Part shown: positions 11,168-22,068 of the stretch, one piece after another
Layout of the letters: each line of letters starts with the position of its first letter
How positions within the stretch are numbered: position 1 is the stretch's first letter
Source: Demequina litorisediminis
GTDB taxonomy: Bacteria; Actinomycetota; Actinomycetes; Actinomycetales; Demequinaceae
Assembly: GCF_030161615.1 (NCBI RefSeq)
Contig: NZ_BSUN01000001.1
Span: 2,480,001-2,544,000 of the forward strand
DNA: 64,000 bases
Direction of reading: 5' to 3'
Made by a program: the position numbers and the translations under genes
Notes under the pieces: model-generated
Databases searched by the model: none
What the model was told of the DNA's origin: nothing
The model's input: only the letters and a program-made list of their open reading frames with translations

Positions 11168-12849
11168 CTAGAGAATCGCGGACAACTCCGCGTTCGCGGC
11201 CGCTCGCACGGCATCGCGGGCCGCGACGGCCGACGACGCATCACGCGCCACCTCGGCCAGCGCCCGGCACTCCTTACGGCTGTGCAGCGACAGGGCAAGG
11301 CTTCACGGCGGGCACCTTGGACGGCGCCATCGACAGGCTCGCGACGCCCAGGCCCGCGAGCACCAACGCCAGGTAGGGGTCACCGGCAGATTCGCCGCAC
11401 ACGCCCACCGGCTTGCCGGTCTCGTCGCCGCCGGCACACGCGGCGGCGACCATGTCGAGCACTGCCGGCTGCCACGGGTCGAGGAGGTCCGACAGCGCGC
11501 CCTCCATACGGTCGGCGGCCATCGTGTACTGCGCCAAATCGTTGGTGCCGAGCGAGCCGAAGTCGACCTCGGCGAGCACGTGACGGGCACGGAGCGCCGC
11601 CGCGGGCACCTCGATCATCACGCCTGCCGAGGGCAGGCCCGCCGCGCGCACACGGGAGGCGAACCATGCCGCCTCCTCGGCCGTCGCGACCATGGGCGCC
11701 ATGACCTTGACGTCGGCGCCGGTGTCGCGCGCGGCCAGCGCCAGCGCCGAGAGTTGCGAGTCGATCAGGCTCGGGCTTTTCCTGGCACAGTCGCAGGCCT
11801 CGGCGGCCCAGCGCAGGGTTCTCCTCCTCGCCCAGGTTCGCAAACGCGAGTGGCTTGTCCGCCCCGGCGTCGAGCGTCCGGACCACCACACGGCGGCCAT
11901 CGAACGGTGCCAGCACGGCGCGGTAGACTTCCGCCTGCTCCTCCACCGTCGGCATCGTGGACGCGGAGAGGTAGACAAACTCGGTGCGGAACAGTCCCAC
12001 GCCCTCAAGGTCCTGGGCGCCTGCGGCCACGGCATCGTCCACACCGCCGATGTTGGCCAGCAGCGCCACAGGATGCCCGTCGGAGGTGCGGCCGGGACCG
12101 GAGACGCCCGCCAGGGCGGCAGCGCGCCGCTCGCGTCGCTCCCGCTGTGCCTCGACGAGGGCCATGTCGGGATCGACGGTCACCTCGCCCGAGTCGCCGT
12201 CCACCGCCACCACCGTGCCTGCGGGAATCGATGTCGCTCCCGGTACCTGCACCACCGCGGGGATGCCCATCTGGGCGGCGAGAATGGCGGTGTGGGACGT
12301 GCGGCCGCCCGCCTCGGTGACGATCGCGACCACCTTGGAGCGATCGAGCGCCGCGGTCTCGGCGGGCGCGAGGTCGCTGGCGACGATGACGGACGGACCG
12401 GTCAGCGCCGGGACGCCAGGCATCGGCACACCGAGCACGGCGGCAATGGCGCGCGAACCCACGTCGCGCAGGTCCGTGACGCGTTCCGCGAAGTACCCGC
12501 CGAGCGCCTCAAACTGCGCGGCGTATGTCTCGACGGCAGCCGCGATCGCGGTGGCGGGTCCCTTGCCGGCGCCCACCTGCTTGCCGGCCTCCTTGGCGAG
12601 TTGCTTGTCGCGGGCGATGAGCGCGGTGGCTTTCAGGATCGGCTTCGCGTGATCATCGGCCACGGCGGCGCGTTCGTCGAGGTCGGTGGCGACAGCCGCA
12701 AAGGCGCCGAGCACCGCGTCGACGGCGGCTCCGGAGTCGGTGGGGGTGGGCTCGTCGGCCGGGGCCTGGACCGGTGGCGCCACTTGCACCACGGGTCCGG
12801 CCACGGTACCGGCGCTGACGCCCACGCCCGTGCGGATGTCGCCCGACAT
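11168..12849 (-). CDS. ptsI: PTS enzyme I (phosphoenolpyruvate-protein phosphotransferase)
   Basis: General PTS enzyme that moves phosphate from PEP to HPr. The N-terminal swivel domain contains the active-site His in 'GGRTSHTAI'. The C-terminal PEP-binding barrel has 'FRTEFVYLSA' and, near the end, the 'GVCGESAGDPYLA' catalytic Cys region. Length (about 560 residues) is normal. Frames break at 11298-11302 and 11767-11771, both AGCT-type on the coding strand (Lys-Leu and Glu-Leu). ATG follows the ptsH stop after one base, so the two are co-translated. Confidence 0.93.
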
Positions 12850-12850
12850 C

Positions 12851-13123
12851 TCAGCCCTCCGCGTCGAGGTCGCGCGAGAGCAGGGCGACGAGCGAGTCGA
12901 GGGCGGCCTCGGCCCCGTCGCCTTCGGCGGTGAGCGCCACCTCCTCGCCGTGCTTGGCGCCGAGCGCCATGACGCCCAGGATGCTGGTCGCGTCGACGGC
13001 GTCCTCGCCGGGACGGCCGATCTCGATGTCGAGCCCGGTCTCCTGCGCTGCCTCCACGAAAAGGGCGGCGGGGCGGGCGTGAAGGCCGACGGACGAGGCG
13101 ATGGTGACGGTGCGCTGTGCCAT
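12851..13123 (-). CDS. ptsH: Phosphocarrier protein HPr
   Basis: 90-residue HPr. The active-site His is in 'GLHARPAALF', and the regulatory-Ser region reads 'DATSILGVMALG' with the Ser in place. It accepts phosphate from enzyme I and passes it to EIIA domains. It is the fourth gene of fruR-fruK-fruA-ptsH-ptsI and lies 38 bases after fruA. Frame intact. Confidence 0.95.
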   Translation of the reverse strand: MAQRTVTIASSVGLHARPAALFVEAAQETGLDIEIGRPGEDAVDATSILGVMALGAKHGEEVALTAEGDGAEAALDSLVALLSRDLDAEG

Positions 13124-13161
13124 GACAGTTCTCCTTGTATTGAGGGTCGCGAGTTGAGGGG

Positions 13162-15227
13162 TTAGGCGGTGGCGACCGCGTCGGCGGCCACGTTCTTACG
13201 GTCGAGGGACTTGAGAAAGAGCACGATGGTGGTCGTGAGTGCCACGCCTGCCGCGAGGGCGACGAGGAACCACAGGAAGCCACCCATGAGGGGCAGGACC
13301 CAGATGCCGCCGTGCGGGGCGCGCAGGGTGACACCGAAGACCATGATGAGCCCGCCGGTGAGGGCAGAGCCAAACACGGCGGACACGATCACGCGGATGG
13401 GGTCTGCCGCCGCGAAGGGGATCGCGCCCTCAGAGATGAACGATGCTCCCAGCAGCCACGCGGCCTTGCCGTTCTCGCGCTCAGGCTCGGAGAAGAGCCT
13501 TCGGACGCAAGGTGGTGGCGAGCGCCATGGCGAGCGGGGCGACCATGCCTGCCGCCATGACGGCGGCCATGATGGTCAGCGCCGGTGCGTCGGTGGCGGT
13601 ACCGGCGGCGGCCAAACCAGCCGTGCCGAAGAAGTACGCGACCTTGTTGACGGGACCACCGAGGTCGAAGCCCATCATCGCGCCAAGGATGAGGCCAAGC
13701 ACGAACGCGGAGCCGCCCTGCAGGCTGGTCAGCCACTCGTTGAGGGCATCGGACAGCGCAGAGATCGGTCCACCCAGGAGGGTGATGAACAGGCCCAGGG
13801 TGATGAAGGCTCGACAGCAGCGGGATCACGACGACGGGCATCACGCCGCGCACGCCCTTGTGAACCTTCCACGAGGCGATCCACTTGGCCACGAGGCCGC
13901 CCAGAACACCGGTGACGATGCCGCCGAGGAATCCTGCACCCATGCTCGCCGCGACGGAGCCGCCGACGATGCCGGGGACCAGACCTGGCCGGTCGGCGAT
14001 CGCGAAGGCGATGAAGCCGGACAGGATCGGGACGAGGAAGCCAAACGACGCCGCGCCGATGACGTAAAGGAGCGCTGCCCAGGCGGTCAGGGAGGCGATG
14101 TCGAAGTTCTCGGCGATGTTGTACGCGTCGTCGGACGTCAGGTTGTACTTGACGATCTCGATGGCGCCGGACTCGCCCAGGGCGACCTGAGACAGCATGA
14201 ATGACAGCGCGATCAGGATGCCGCCCGCGGCGACAAACGGGATCATGTAGGCGACGCCGGTCATCAGCCACTGGCGGATCTGGGTGCCGATCCCCGCCTT
14301 GGTGTCGACCTTCGACGACAGTCCGCCCGTCGCCCCCGCGGCGGGTGCCACCGTCCGGACCTCGGGGTTGGCGCGCCATTCGGCCGCCTTGGTGGCCGCC
14401 TGGGCGATGAGTCCGGGGCCGTCGGAGATGGCCTTCTTCACGCCGACGTCGATGAGCGGCTTGCCTGCGAAGCGGTCGGCGCCGCGTACCTCGACGTCGT
14501 GGGCGAAGATCACCGCGTCGGCAGCGGCGATCTGCTCCGGGGTGAGCGGGTTGGCGCCCGCCGAGCCCTGCGTCTCCACCAGCATCGTGTGACCGGCATC
14601 GGCCGCCGCGCGCTCGAGCGCCTCGGCCGCCATGTAGGTGTGAGCGATGCCGGTGGGGCAGGAGGTGACGCCCACCAACGTGAGCCCGGCCGATGCGCCT
14701 GCCGGCTCGGCGGCGGCACTCGCCTCGGGTACGGGTGCGGGTGCGGGTGCGGGTGCAGGTGCGGCGCTCGCGGCGGGCACCACCTCTCCTACTTCGGCCT
14801 GCACGAGGGCGACGACCTCGGCATCGGACGTCGCGGAGCGCAGTGCCGCCGTGAACTCCTTCTTCATCAGCGCCTTGGCGAGCTTGGGCAGGACCTGCAT
14901 GTGAGCCTCTCCGCCGCCCTCGGGAGCAGCGATGAGGAACACCAGATCGGCCGCGCCGTCCTTGGCGCCCCAGTCGAGGCCCGTCGCGAGGCGCCCGAAG
15001 CCAAGGGTGGGTTTGGTGATCGCCGCTGAGCGAGCGTGGGGGATGGCGATGCCGCCGGGCAGGCCGGTGGCCATGGTCTCCTCGCGCTTGCGTACGTCCG
15101 CGAGGAAGGCCTCGAGGTCGGTGCAGCGTCCGGTGGCGACCAGGCGCTCGGCGAGCACCCGGGTGGCGGCGTGGCGGTCGTCGGCCGTGAGGTCGAGGAC
15201 AACCTGCGTCTCATCGATGAGGGGCAT
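13162..15227 (-). CDS. fruA: PTS fructose permease EIIABC
   Basis: Multi-domain fructose importer of about 687 residues. EIIA comes first (about 1-150, His in 'IAIPHARSAA'), then an Ala-Pro linker, EIIB (phospho-Cys in 'GVTSCPTGIAHTYMAA') and the membrane EIIC ('MPFVAAGGILIALSFM'-like, 'GFLVPILSGFIAFAIADRPG', 'SEGAIPFAAADP'). The linker is coded by a short GGTGCG-type repeat near 14727-14765. Frames break at 13496-13500 (Lys-Leu-Phe) and 13807-13811 (Ser-Ser-Phe), AGCT-type. ATG follows the fruK stop by two bases. Confidence 0.93.
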
Positions 15228-15229
15228 TG

Positions 15230-16198
15230 TCAGTCCTTCCGTGGGTCAGGCTCTGACCCAGGCTCCATGGTGAGGTCGGGCGTGGTGGTGAGGTCGACGA
15301 TGACGCCGGCCAGGTGGGCGGGGGAGGGGACGCGACTTCCGGGAAGGCTCACGGCGGCTGAGCCCCATGCGACCGCGGCGCTCAGGGCCGCGGCGTGGTC
15401 GAGCCCGGTGGCAAGTCCGTGGAGCAGACCGGCGAGCATGCAATCGCCGGCGCCGACCGTGGACAGCGGACGCTCGACCGTGGCGCGAGCGTGGAGAACG
15501 GCGGAGGCCGTGACCAGCAGTGCGCCGTGGGCGCCAAGGCTGACCGCTACGGTCTCGATGCCGCCGTCCACGAGAGCGCGGGCCGCGTCGAGCACGTCTG
15601 CAAGGGTCGCCAGGGGGCGGCCGACGAGTTCCGCGAGTTCCTCGTGATTGGGCTTGATGAGGTCGGGGGAGGCGGCTACCGCCGCGGCGAGTGCCGGGCC
15701 GGAGGTGTCGATGGCGACCTTGGTGCCGCGCGCGTGACCGCGCTTGACGAGCGTGGCGTAGAGCCATCGGGCGCGCCGGGAGGAAGGGAGCCGCAGCCGA
15801 CGAGCCACGCCGAGGCGTCTGCGCGGTCCACGGCAGCGTCGACGAGCGCCGCAAGTTCCTCGGCGCTGAGGCGCGGCCCTGGCTCGTTGAGCCTTGGTGG
15901 TGGTGCCATCGGGCTCCGCGACGGTGATGTTGACGCGTGCGGCACCGGCGACGGGCACGGAGGCGCGAGGTACACCGGCGGAGTCCAGCAGTTCGCCGAG
16001 CAGGACGCCTTCGGCGCCACCCGCGGGGAGGACCGCAACGGCGTCGCCGCCTTGTGCGGTGACGGCCCTGGCGACGTTCAGCCCCTTGCCGCCCGCATCG
16101 ACGTGCACCTCGGTGGCACGGTTGACTTCGCCGCGTGCCAGGCGCGCGACGGTGACCGCACGGTCCACGCTGGGATTGGGGGTGAGGGTGACGATCAC
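15230..16198 (-). CDS. fruK: 1-phosphofructokinase
   Basis: PfkB-family kinase converting fructose-1-phosphate to fructose-1,6-bisphosphate. Visible signatures are the N-terminal 'TLTPNPSVDRAV', the sugar-binding 'DAGGKGLNVARA' and the C-terminal anion-hole motif 'STVGAGDCMLAG' with the catalytic Asp. GTG 16198 overlaps the fruR stop (GTGA). Frames break at 15890-15894 (AGCT-type, Lys-Leu) and near 15762, where Asp-Glu-Leu-Tyr seems expected and one base is missing. The second repair is less certain. Confidence 0.9.
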   Translation of the reverse strand: MIVTLTPNPSVDRAVTVARLARGEVNRATEVHVDAGGKGLNVARAVTAQGGDAVAVLPAGGAEGVLLGELLDSAGVPRASVPVAGAARVNITVAEPDGTTTKAQRARAAPQRRGTCGARRRCRGPRRRLGVARRLRLPSSRRARWLYATLVKRGHARGTKVAIDTSGPALAAAVAASPDLIKPNHEELAELVGRPLATLADVLDAARALVDGGIETVAVSLGAHGALLVTASAVLHARATVERPLSTVGAGDCMLAGLLHGLATGLDHAAALSAAVAWGSAAVSLPGSRVPSPAHLAGVIVDLTTTPDLTMEPGSEPDPRKD

Positions 16199-16957
16199 GC
16201 GCACACCACCTCGGTCCCGGCCTCGCGCAGGCTCGTCTGCGATGTCGTCGGCAAGGTCGCTGTCGGTCACGATCAGGTCCACCTGCTCGAGTGAGGCGAA
16301 GCGGTGGAGGTGATCGTCGCCCGCCTTGGAGGAGTCCGTGGCGACGATGACCCGGCGAGCGGCGTTGGCCATCGCGGCCTTGGCGTGTGCCTCGGCCTGG
16401 TCGGGAGTGGTGAGGCCGCGTGCGGCGGAAAGGCCGTTGGTGCCGAGGACGGCGACGTCGACCACGAGGCCCGCCAGCGCCTGGGTGGTCCAGTCGCCCA
16501 CGGCCGCCGCGGTGGCGCCGCGTACCGACCCGCCCAGCATCAGCAGCGTGAGGTGGGGCCGTCCGGCGAGTGCGGCAGCGGCGGGAATCGAGTTGGTGAC
16601 CACGGTGAGTGCGGCATCGGCCGGGAGCAGATCGACGATCGCCTGCGTGGTGGAGCCCGAATCGAGCAGCACCGTGCCGCCTGCGGGGATCTCGTCCAGG
16701 ACGCGGGCCGCGATCCGGCGCTTGACGTCGGTGCGCTGGGTGCTGCGGGAGGCAAGTGTCGGTTCGAGCTCGAGGCGTTCCACGGGGATGGCGCCTCCGT
16801 GGACGCGACGGACGGCACCCTTGTGCTCGAGCGCGGTCAGGTCGCGGCGGATGGTCTCGGTGGTGACATCGAGCGCATCGGCGAGCGAGGCGACTTCCAC
16901 GCGACCTTCGGTGCGCGCGATCTCAAGGATGCGCTGCTGTCGCTCTGTGGCATACAT
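16195..16957 (-). CDS. fruR: DeoR-family repressor of the fructose operon
   Basis: DeoR-type regulator. It has an N-terminal winged helix with the family signature ('RQQRILEIARTEGRVEVASLA', then 'TIRRDL') and a C-terminal sugar-phosphate sensor domain ('LDSGSTT', 'TNGLSAARGLTT'). It heads the operon and overlaps fruK, so it very probably represses the fru genes and responds to fructose-1-phosphate (family inference). ATG 16957 is chosen because 'MYATERQQR' matches family N-termini. The C-terminus is restored by correcting AGGCT at 16229-16233 on the plus strand, giving 'DELREAGTEVV'. Confidence 0.88.
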
Positions 16958-17111
16958 CTGGGTGAACTCCCTTGTCCGGCTCACCCGATAAAACCACACA
17001 AACAAACTCAATGCAACATAAAGCCACATCCGTTGTTGTGGTCATGGGGCGCGGCCCGGGAGGCCGCTGCTCGCTAGGCTGAGCGTCGAGCATGATTGCC
17101 GAGGGGGTCTT

Positions 17112-17355
17112 GTGAACGCGCGTGCTGAGCACCACGGCACCGGAGTCATCCTCGACTGGGACCGCGCCGAGGGCGTCGGCGTGGTGCGCACCGACGAGTC
17201 CGAGCGCCTGGTCTGGATTCACTTTTCTATGCACGCGAGCGAAGGCGAGAGCCTTTCTGTGGCATCCGGGCTTGCGAGTGTCGATCGACTACAACCCGAC
17301 CGAGGATCAGGACGGCTACGTGTGGGTCGGCGAGCGCGTGGTGATCCTCGACTAG
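17112..17355 (+). CDS. Small cold-shock-like (OB-fold) protein
   Basis: About 80 residues from GTG 17112. 'GTGVILDWDRAEGVGVV' and 'VWIHFSMH' resemble the RNP1/RNP2 strands of cold-shock domains, with the usual aromatic surface partly kept, so nucleic-acid binding is a reasonable inference. The frame breaks at 17250-17254 (GAGCCTTT for GAGCTTT); the repaired C-terminus reads 'VSIDYNPTEDQDGYVWVGE' and ends at the TAG at 17353-17355. It is divergent from fruR. Confidence 0.65.
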
Positions 17356-17371
17356 TCCGAGAACTCCGCGC

Positions 17372-17977
17372 CTAGATCCACCCCTGCTCGCGCGCGTAGC
17401 GGGCGGCGTCGTGCCTGGTGGCGGTGTGAGTCTTGCCGATGGCGCTTGAGAGGTAGTTGCGCACCGTGCCTTGCGCGAGGTGGAGCCTGCGCGCGATGTC
17501 CGTGACGGAGTAGCCGTCGCTGGCCACCCGCAGCACGTCCAGGCTCACGGTCCGTCAGCGGGCAGTCGTCGATGAGTGCCTGGGCCGAGACCGCAGAGTC
17601 GATGTGCCTGCCGCCCGCGTGCACCTGAGCGATGGCCTCCGCGATGAGGTCGGGCGACGAGTGCTTGCCGAGGAACCCTCGAACCCCCAGGCGAGTGCTC
17701 GTCGCAGCGTCCCCGGTCGCGCATGGCGGGTGAGCATCAGGATGCGCTGCTCGGGATGCTCGGCGAGCACCCGCGCGGCCACCTCGAGTCCGTCGAGGAC
17801 GGGCATCTCGAAGTCCAGCACCAGGACATCGGGCCGATGCTCCACGAACGCCGCGTACGCGGCCTCGCCATCGGCGGCCTCGGCCACCACGTCGATGTCG
17901 CCCTCAAGCGGCAGCAGGGTGGCGAGCGCCGTGCGGATCAGTCCCTCGTCGTCGGCCAGGACCACCGTGACCGTCAC
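17372..17977 (-). CDS. NarL/LuxR-family response regulator
   Basis: Receiver domain with acidic pocket 'LADDEG', phospho-Asp in 'VLVLDFEMP', and the conserved Thr/Lys region ('MLTRHA', 'GFLGKHS'). The C-terminal LuxR helix-turn-helix reads 'SVTDIARRLHLAQGTVRNYLSSAIGKT'-like after repair. Frames break near 17690 (a G-run or AGCT event) and at 17541-17545 (AGCT-type, Arg-Glu-Leu-Asp). GTG 17977 overlaps the kinase stop, so the two form a co-translated two-component pair of the DesK/DesR type. Confidence 0.88.
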
Positions 17978-19061
17978 GGCCGGACCACCGTGGCGTGAAG
18001 GGCGAACGTCTCGCCCTCGTGGCGGATGTCGAGGTCGCCGCCGGCATGCGTCACTCGCTCCCGTAGTGCCGCGAGGCCGCGTAGCGGGCGTGCCTCATGG
18101 GCGGCGCCGTCGTTGCTGATGGTCAGCGATGAGGGCGTGAGGACGATGCTCACCTCCGTCGCGCGCGGGTGGCGCAGGATGTTGGTGGTCGCCTCACGCA
18201 ACACGAGGGCAAGGGCCTCGTCCTCGGCGGCATCGTCCGGATGAGTGTTGCCGACGTCCACCCGCATCCCCGCGGCGGTGAGCAGCGCGGTGGCGTTGGC
18301 GAGTTCGGACGTGAGGGACAGTCGTCGCGTCGAGTTCACGAGCCTGTTGGGCCTGTTCGATGGTCTCTCCGGTGAGGCGCTCGATGTCGGCGAGTTCTGC
18401 GGCGACCCGCTCGGGGTCGGTGTGCTGGAGCTTGGCGGCGACCGCGGCCTTGAGTTTGATGACGTGGAGGGTGTGTCCCTGGATGTCGTGAAGGTCGGCG
18501 GCGAATCGCATGCGTTCCTTCACGACCGCGAGTTCAGCGGCGGAGGCGCGCATCTCGTCGAGGCTCGGTGAACAGGCGCCAGCCCACCGCGTTGAGCCAG
18601 AACGTCACCCCAAAGATCGCCGTGTAGATCAGCGAGACGATGACGTAGGTGCCCGTGGAGTCGGGGTGGCCGAGCGACCCCAGCCAGGCGGTGAGGCCCA
18701 CGACGGCAGCCAATGCCGCCCCGCCGGCGCGCTGGAGTTGCGGCAACGTAGCGACGACCGTGGCGCCGACTGCGACCAGGGGAGTGACTGTCGCGGGGCC
18801 TGCGTCCATCATCACGGCCGCCAACCATGACGCCCACGTAAATCCGAGCGACGCGAGGGTCGCAGCGCGGCCGCGGGGCTTCTCCCAGCGGCTGGTGAAC
18901 CACATGGCTACCAGGACGGACGGTGCCAGGAGCGCGACCTGCCACCCCGTATCGGCCGCATCCACCAGACTGAACGTGCCGATGAACCCGACAGTGAACA
19001 CGATCACCGCCGTGCTCATCCTGCGCATGCGACGTAGCGGCCGGACTTCGGTGGTGACCAT
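17974..19061 (-). CDS. Membrane sensor histidine kinase, HisKA_3 type
   Basis: Four or more N-terminal membrane helices (residues about 15-150) are followed by the dimerisation helix with the phospho-acceptor His in 'RFAADLHDIQGHTLHVIKLK' and a short HATPase domain ('LREATTNILRHP', 'LTISNDG', 'GLAALRERVTHAGG'). This is the DesK-like layout without a large sensor domain, so membrane state is a plausible signal (inference). Breaks at 18341-18345 (Gln-Leu-Val) and 18561-18565 (Glu-Leu-Asp) are AGCT-type. Confidence 0.88.
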
Positions 19062-19262
19062 GGAAAACCTCGAGCGCAGACGGGGACGGTGTCCCCATCA
19101 TGGTGCCTGGCAGCACGGGGCAGTAGTGACGCCGCGTCACATCGAATCGGTGACGTCCCGCCCCTACGCGAAGGCGGCACGCGAGTCCAGGGTGGTGGGT
19201 GTCATCAGCCGAGGTCCCAGACGACGGGGCCGATGGCTGCCCCTCAGTCAAGGAGTTCCCTC

Positions 19263-19757
19263 ATGTTCAATGACCTGATCCTGAATCTCACCGACTTTGT
19301 CGCGGGATTGTCGCCGTGGCTCCAAGCCTTCGGCGTCGCGCTCATCAGTCTGATCCCGTTCGTGGAGTCGTACCTCGGGACGTTCATCGGGGTGCTGGTG
19401 GGCATGAACCCATGGCTCGCGCTCGTCGCCGCCGTGATCGGCAACACCATCTGCACCTTTGCGCTCATCGCGGCCGCCAGCCGCACCCGTCGCGCGGTGA
19501 TCGCCCGGCGCCAGGACCCCGAAGCGGCCGCGCCATCGAAGCGTCGCCAGAGGATCGCCGGGTACCTCGAGCGGTTCGGCGTCCCGGGCGTCTCGCTGCT
19601 GGGACCCCTTGCGCTTCCCAGCCAGTTCACCGCGCCCACGATGGTCGCGCTGGGAGCCTCCGCACGGAGCGTCTACTTCTGGATGGGCATCTCCATCGTC
19701 GCGTGGGGAGTGCTGTTCGGCTTTTTCGGCAACTGGGCCGCGGGCGTGCTGGTGTAG
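19263..19757 (+). CDS. Small multidrug-export-like membrane protein (PF06695 type)
   Basis: About 164 residues with several hydrophobic helices. 'ALISLIPFVESYLGTFIGVLVG' resembles the conserved N-terminal part of the putative small multi-drug export family, and 'FGVPGVSLLGPLALPSQFTAPTMVALGA' the second half. Actual transport has not been shown for most members. ATG 19263 follows AAGGAG at good spacing. Transcribed divergently from the kinase gene; frame intact. Confidence 0.65.
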   Translation: MFNDLILNLTDFVAGLSPWLQAFGVALISLIPFVESYLGTFIGVLVGMNPWLALVAAVIGNTICTFALIAAASRTRRAVIARRQDPEAAAPSKRRQRIAGYLERFGVPGVSLLGPLALPSQFTAPTMVALGASARSVYFWMGISIVAWGVLFGFFGNWAAGVLV

Positions 19758-19765
19758 CGGTTCGG

Positions 19766-21319
19766 CTAGCGCCGCCCCAGCACCACGAGGCCATCAACTA
19801 GCGTGGCCCGCTCACCATCGGGGCCCGTGGCTTCGCGTTCGACGTCCGCCACGCGGACCTCCTGCCAATCGGCGGCGTCGAGCGCGAGTGCATCGGCTTC
19901 CTCCCGCGACGTGAGGAAACGGTGGTGAGCCACGTGCTCCGGCGGCGCCCACGCCGGGGCGGCGGCGTGGGTGACGAGGACCAGGTGGCCTCCCGTCGCC
20001 ACGGCGGCCGATGCTCGCCGCAGGATCTCCGTCCGGTCCAGGTGCACCGGCGAGTGTAGGAATGAGGCGGTCACCAGGTCGTACGTGGCATCCGGCTCCC
20101 AGGTGGCGAGGTCAGTTGCGAGATACCTCGCGGTGACACCGGCCGATGCCACGCTCGCCCTGGCGCGTTCGATGGCGGTGGGGGAGATGTCGATACCGGT
20201 GGCGTCCCAGCCGCGTGACGCGAGCCAGGCGACGTCGCCTCCCTCGCCGCATCCGAGGTCAAGGGAACGCCCGGGCGCGAAGCCCGCCACCGCATCGGCC
20301 AGCGTGGGGTTGACGCGGCCCGACCACACGCGGTGATCGCTCGCGTAGCGACGCTCCCAGTAGGCGCTGGGGGCGACGTCCGGCCACTGCGCGCGCTCGC
20401 GGAGTGCGGTATCGGTGTCGAGGCTCGACGAGGAAGGCGTTGGCGCGGGCTCCGGCGGTCGCGCCCTCGGCCATGCTCACGGGCACGGTCGCCATGGGGT
20501 TGACGACGTTTCCAGCAGCGAAGACGCGGGAGTGGCTGGTGGAGCCATCGGGCTGTACCTCGATGAAGGTGCCGAAGGGAGTGTCGCGTCGCGCCAGGTC
20601 CAGCGAGGCGATAGCGGAATCGTGAGGCTGGGGAGGCTCCGCCGGCGAAGAGGGCGTCCACCGCATGGCGAGCCCCGTCGGCGGTGATCACCGCTGTGAG
20701 GCGGTCGCCTGCGCCCTCGACATGAGAGACCGGACCATCGACCACGGTGACGCCGCGCGCTGCCAGGGCGAGTCGCGCATCGGCATCGAGGAATCCCGGC
20801 TCGGTGGCGAATACGGTCACGGTGTCGCTCCACTGGCGCACCATGCGCGCGAGGTGCCCATGCATCGGCGACGTGACCAGGACGCCGAGGCGCTGGTCGC
20901 GCACCTCCCAGCCGTGGCAGTACGGGCAATGCAGGACGGTAGCGCCCCAGCGCTCGGCGAGGCCAGGGACGTCGGGCAGGACATCGGTGATGCCCGTGGC
21001 AAGGATGACCGTGCGGGCCTCGACGGTGCCCGCGTCCGTGGTAGCCACGAGAGTGGCGCCCTCGTCGGAGATCGAGGTGACCGTGCCCGTGCGGAACTCG
21101 ACCCCGTAGCGCGCGAGTTCTTCGCGGCCTCGGGCGTAGAGCCTCGGACGGCGGGGTGCCGTCGTGTCCCAGGATGCCGTGAGCGTGCGCGGCGAACCGA
21201 TTGCGAGGGCTGCCGCCGTCGATGACGAGGACGCGTCGGCGTGCACGGCCGAGCATCTGGCCGGCGGAGAGTCCTGCGGCGCCCCCGCCGATGATGAGGG
21301 TGTCGTAGATCGGGGTCAT
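19766..21319 (-). CDS. Thioredoxin-reductase-like FAD oxidoreductase fused to a SAM methyltransferase
   Basis: Single fused protein of about 515 residues. The N-terminal half is a pyridine-nucleotide-disulphide oxidoreductase: FAD motif 'IIGGGAAGLSAGQML', redox pair 'CPYCHGWE' (CxxC) and C-terminal FAD motif 'VFAAGNVVNP'. The C-terminal half is a class I methyltransferase with motif I 'LDLGCGEGGDVAWLA' and 'TGIDISPTAIERA'. The domains are joined in frame by 'NAFLVELDTDTALRERAQ' once AGGCT at 20421-20425 is corrected. Other AGCT-type breaks are at 20634-20638 and 21140-21144. Comparable fusions are annotated in other actinomycetes; the substrate is unknown. Divergent from the XRE-cupin gene. 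Confidence 0.88.
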
Positions 21320-21386
21320 GACTCGAGAGTGGGGTCGCAGGTGCTCGAATGGCAAGTGAGTTTGCGGAATATGCAAGACTCGCGGG

Positions 21387-21948
21387 ATGGATGATCTCGC
21401 TCAGGTGGGTCCACGGCTGCGGACCGCGCGTCAGGCGCGGGGATGGACGCTCGAGGACCTGGCGTCGCGGGCCAATGTCTCCGCGAGCACGCTGTCGCGG
21501 TTGGAGTCGGGAAAACGTCAGGCGACGCTCGAATTGTTGGTGCCCCTGACTCGGCAGGCTCGGGATTCGCGTTGACGACCTGCTGCCCGAGGGGGACCGG
21601 GACCCTCGGGTGCGGCGTGCAGCGATCCGGCGGGACGGGATGGTCCTGGTGCCGCTCGCGCCGGAGTCGTCGACGATGCGTGCGTATCGGATCACTTACA
21701 CGCCGGAGCATCGCGGCGGATCACCGCGAACGCATGCTGGGCACGAGTGGTTGTACGTGCTGTCGGGGCGGTTGCGTCTGTTGCTGGGGGACCAGGATCT
21801 CGTGCTTGAACCGGGCGAGGCAGCGGAGTTCGATACGCGGACGCCGCACTCCATGGCCAGTGCAGATGGTGAGGCCGTTTCGGTGCTGAGCATCTTCAGC
21901 GAAGAGGGCGAAAGAATCCACACCAACCGGGCGGACGACGTGGCCTAA
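21387..21948 (+). CDS. XRE-family regulator with cupin sensor domain
   Basis: N-terminal HTH_3 domain ('LRTARQARGWTLEDLASRANVS' with 'STLSRLESGKRQ') and C-terminal cupin ('HAGHEWLYVLSGRLRLLLGDQ', 'GEAAEFDTRTPHSM'). It is divergently placed 67 bases from the oxidoreductase-methyltransferase fusion and probably controls it. The frame breaks at 21556-21560 (CAGGCTC for CAGCTC, Gln-Leu-Gly). Confidence 0.88.
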
Positions 21949-22068
21949 CCGTGTGTGTCACGCGGGGAATCTCAAGCCATCGGGAAGATACGTCGGGTGA
22001 TGTGCGTTACCCACTGCGACCAAGACCCCACGGCCTCGGCAAAGAGGCCGCGACAGATTGGAACCGCT

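Noticed and set aside
11692-12933. Long open frame antisense to ptsI (413 codons)
   Set aside because: Shadow of the ptsI reading frame; the composition is Arg/Gly/His-rich and there are no motifs.
14722-14765. Short GGTGCG repeat as a CRISPR or regulatory array
   Set aside because: It codes for the Ala-Pro linker between EIIA and EIIB of FruA.
19766-20329. The methyltransferase domain as the AGCT DNA methylase
   Set aside because: It is a small-molecule type class I methyltransferase with no DNA-methylase catalytic motif (no DPPY/NPPY or PC motif seen), and it is fused to a flavoenzyme.
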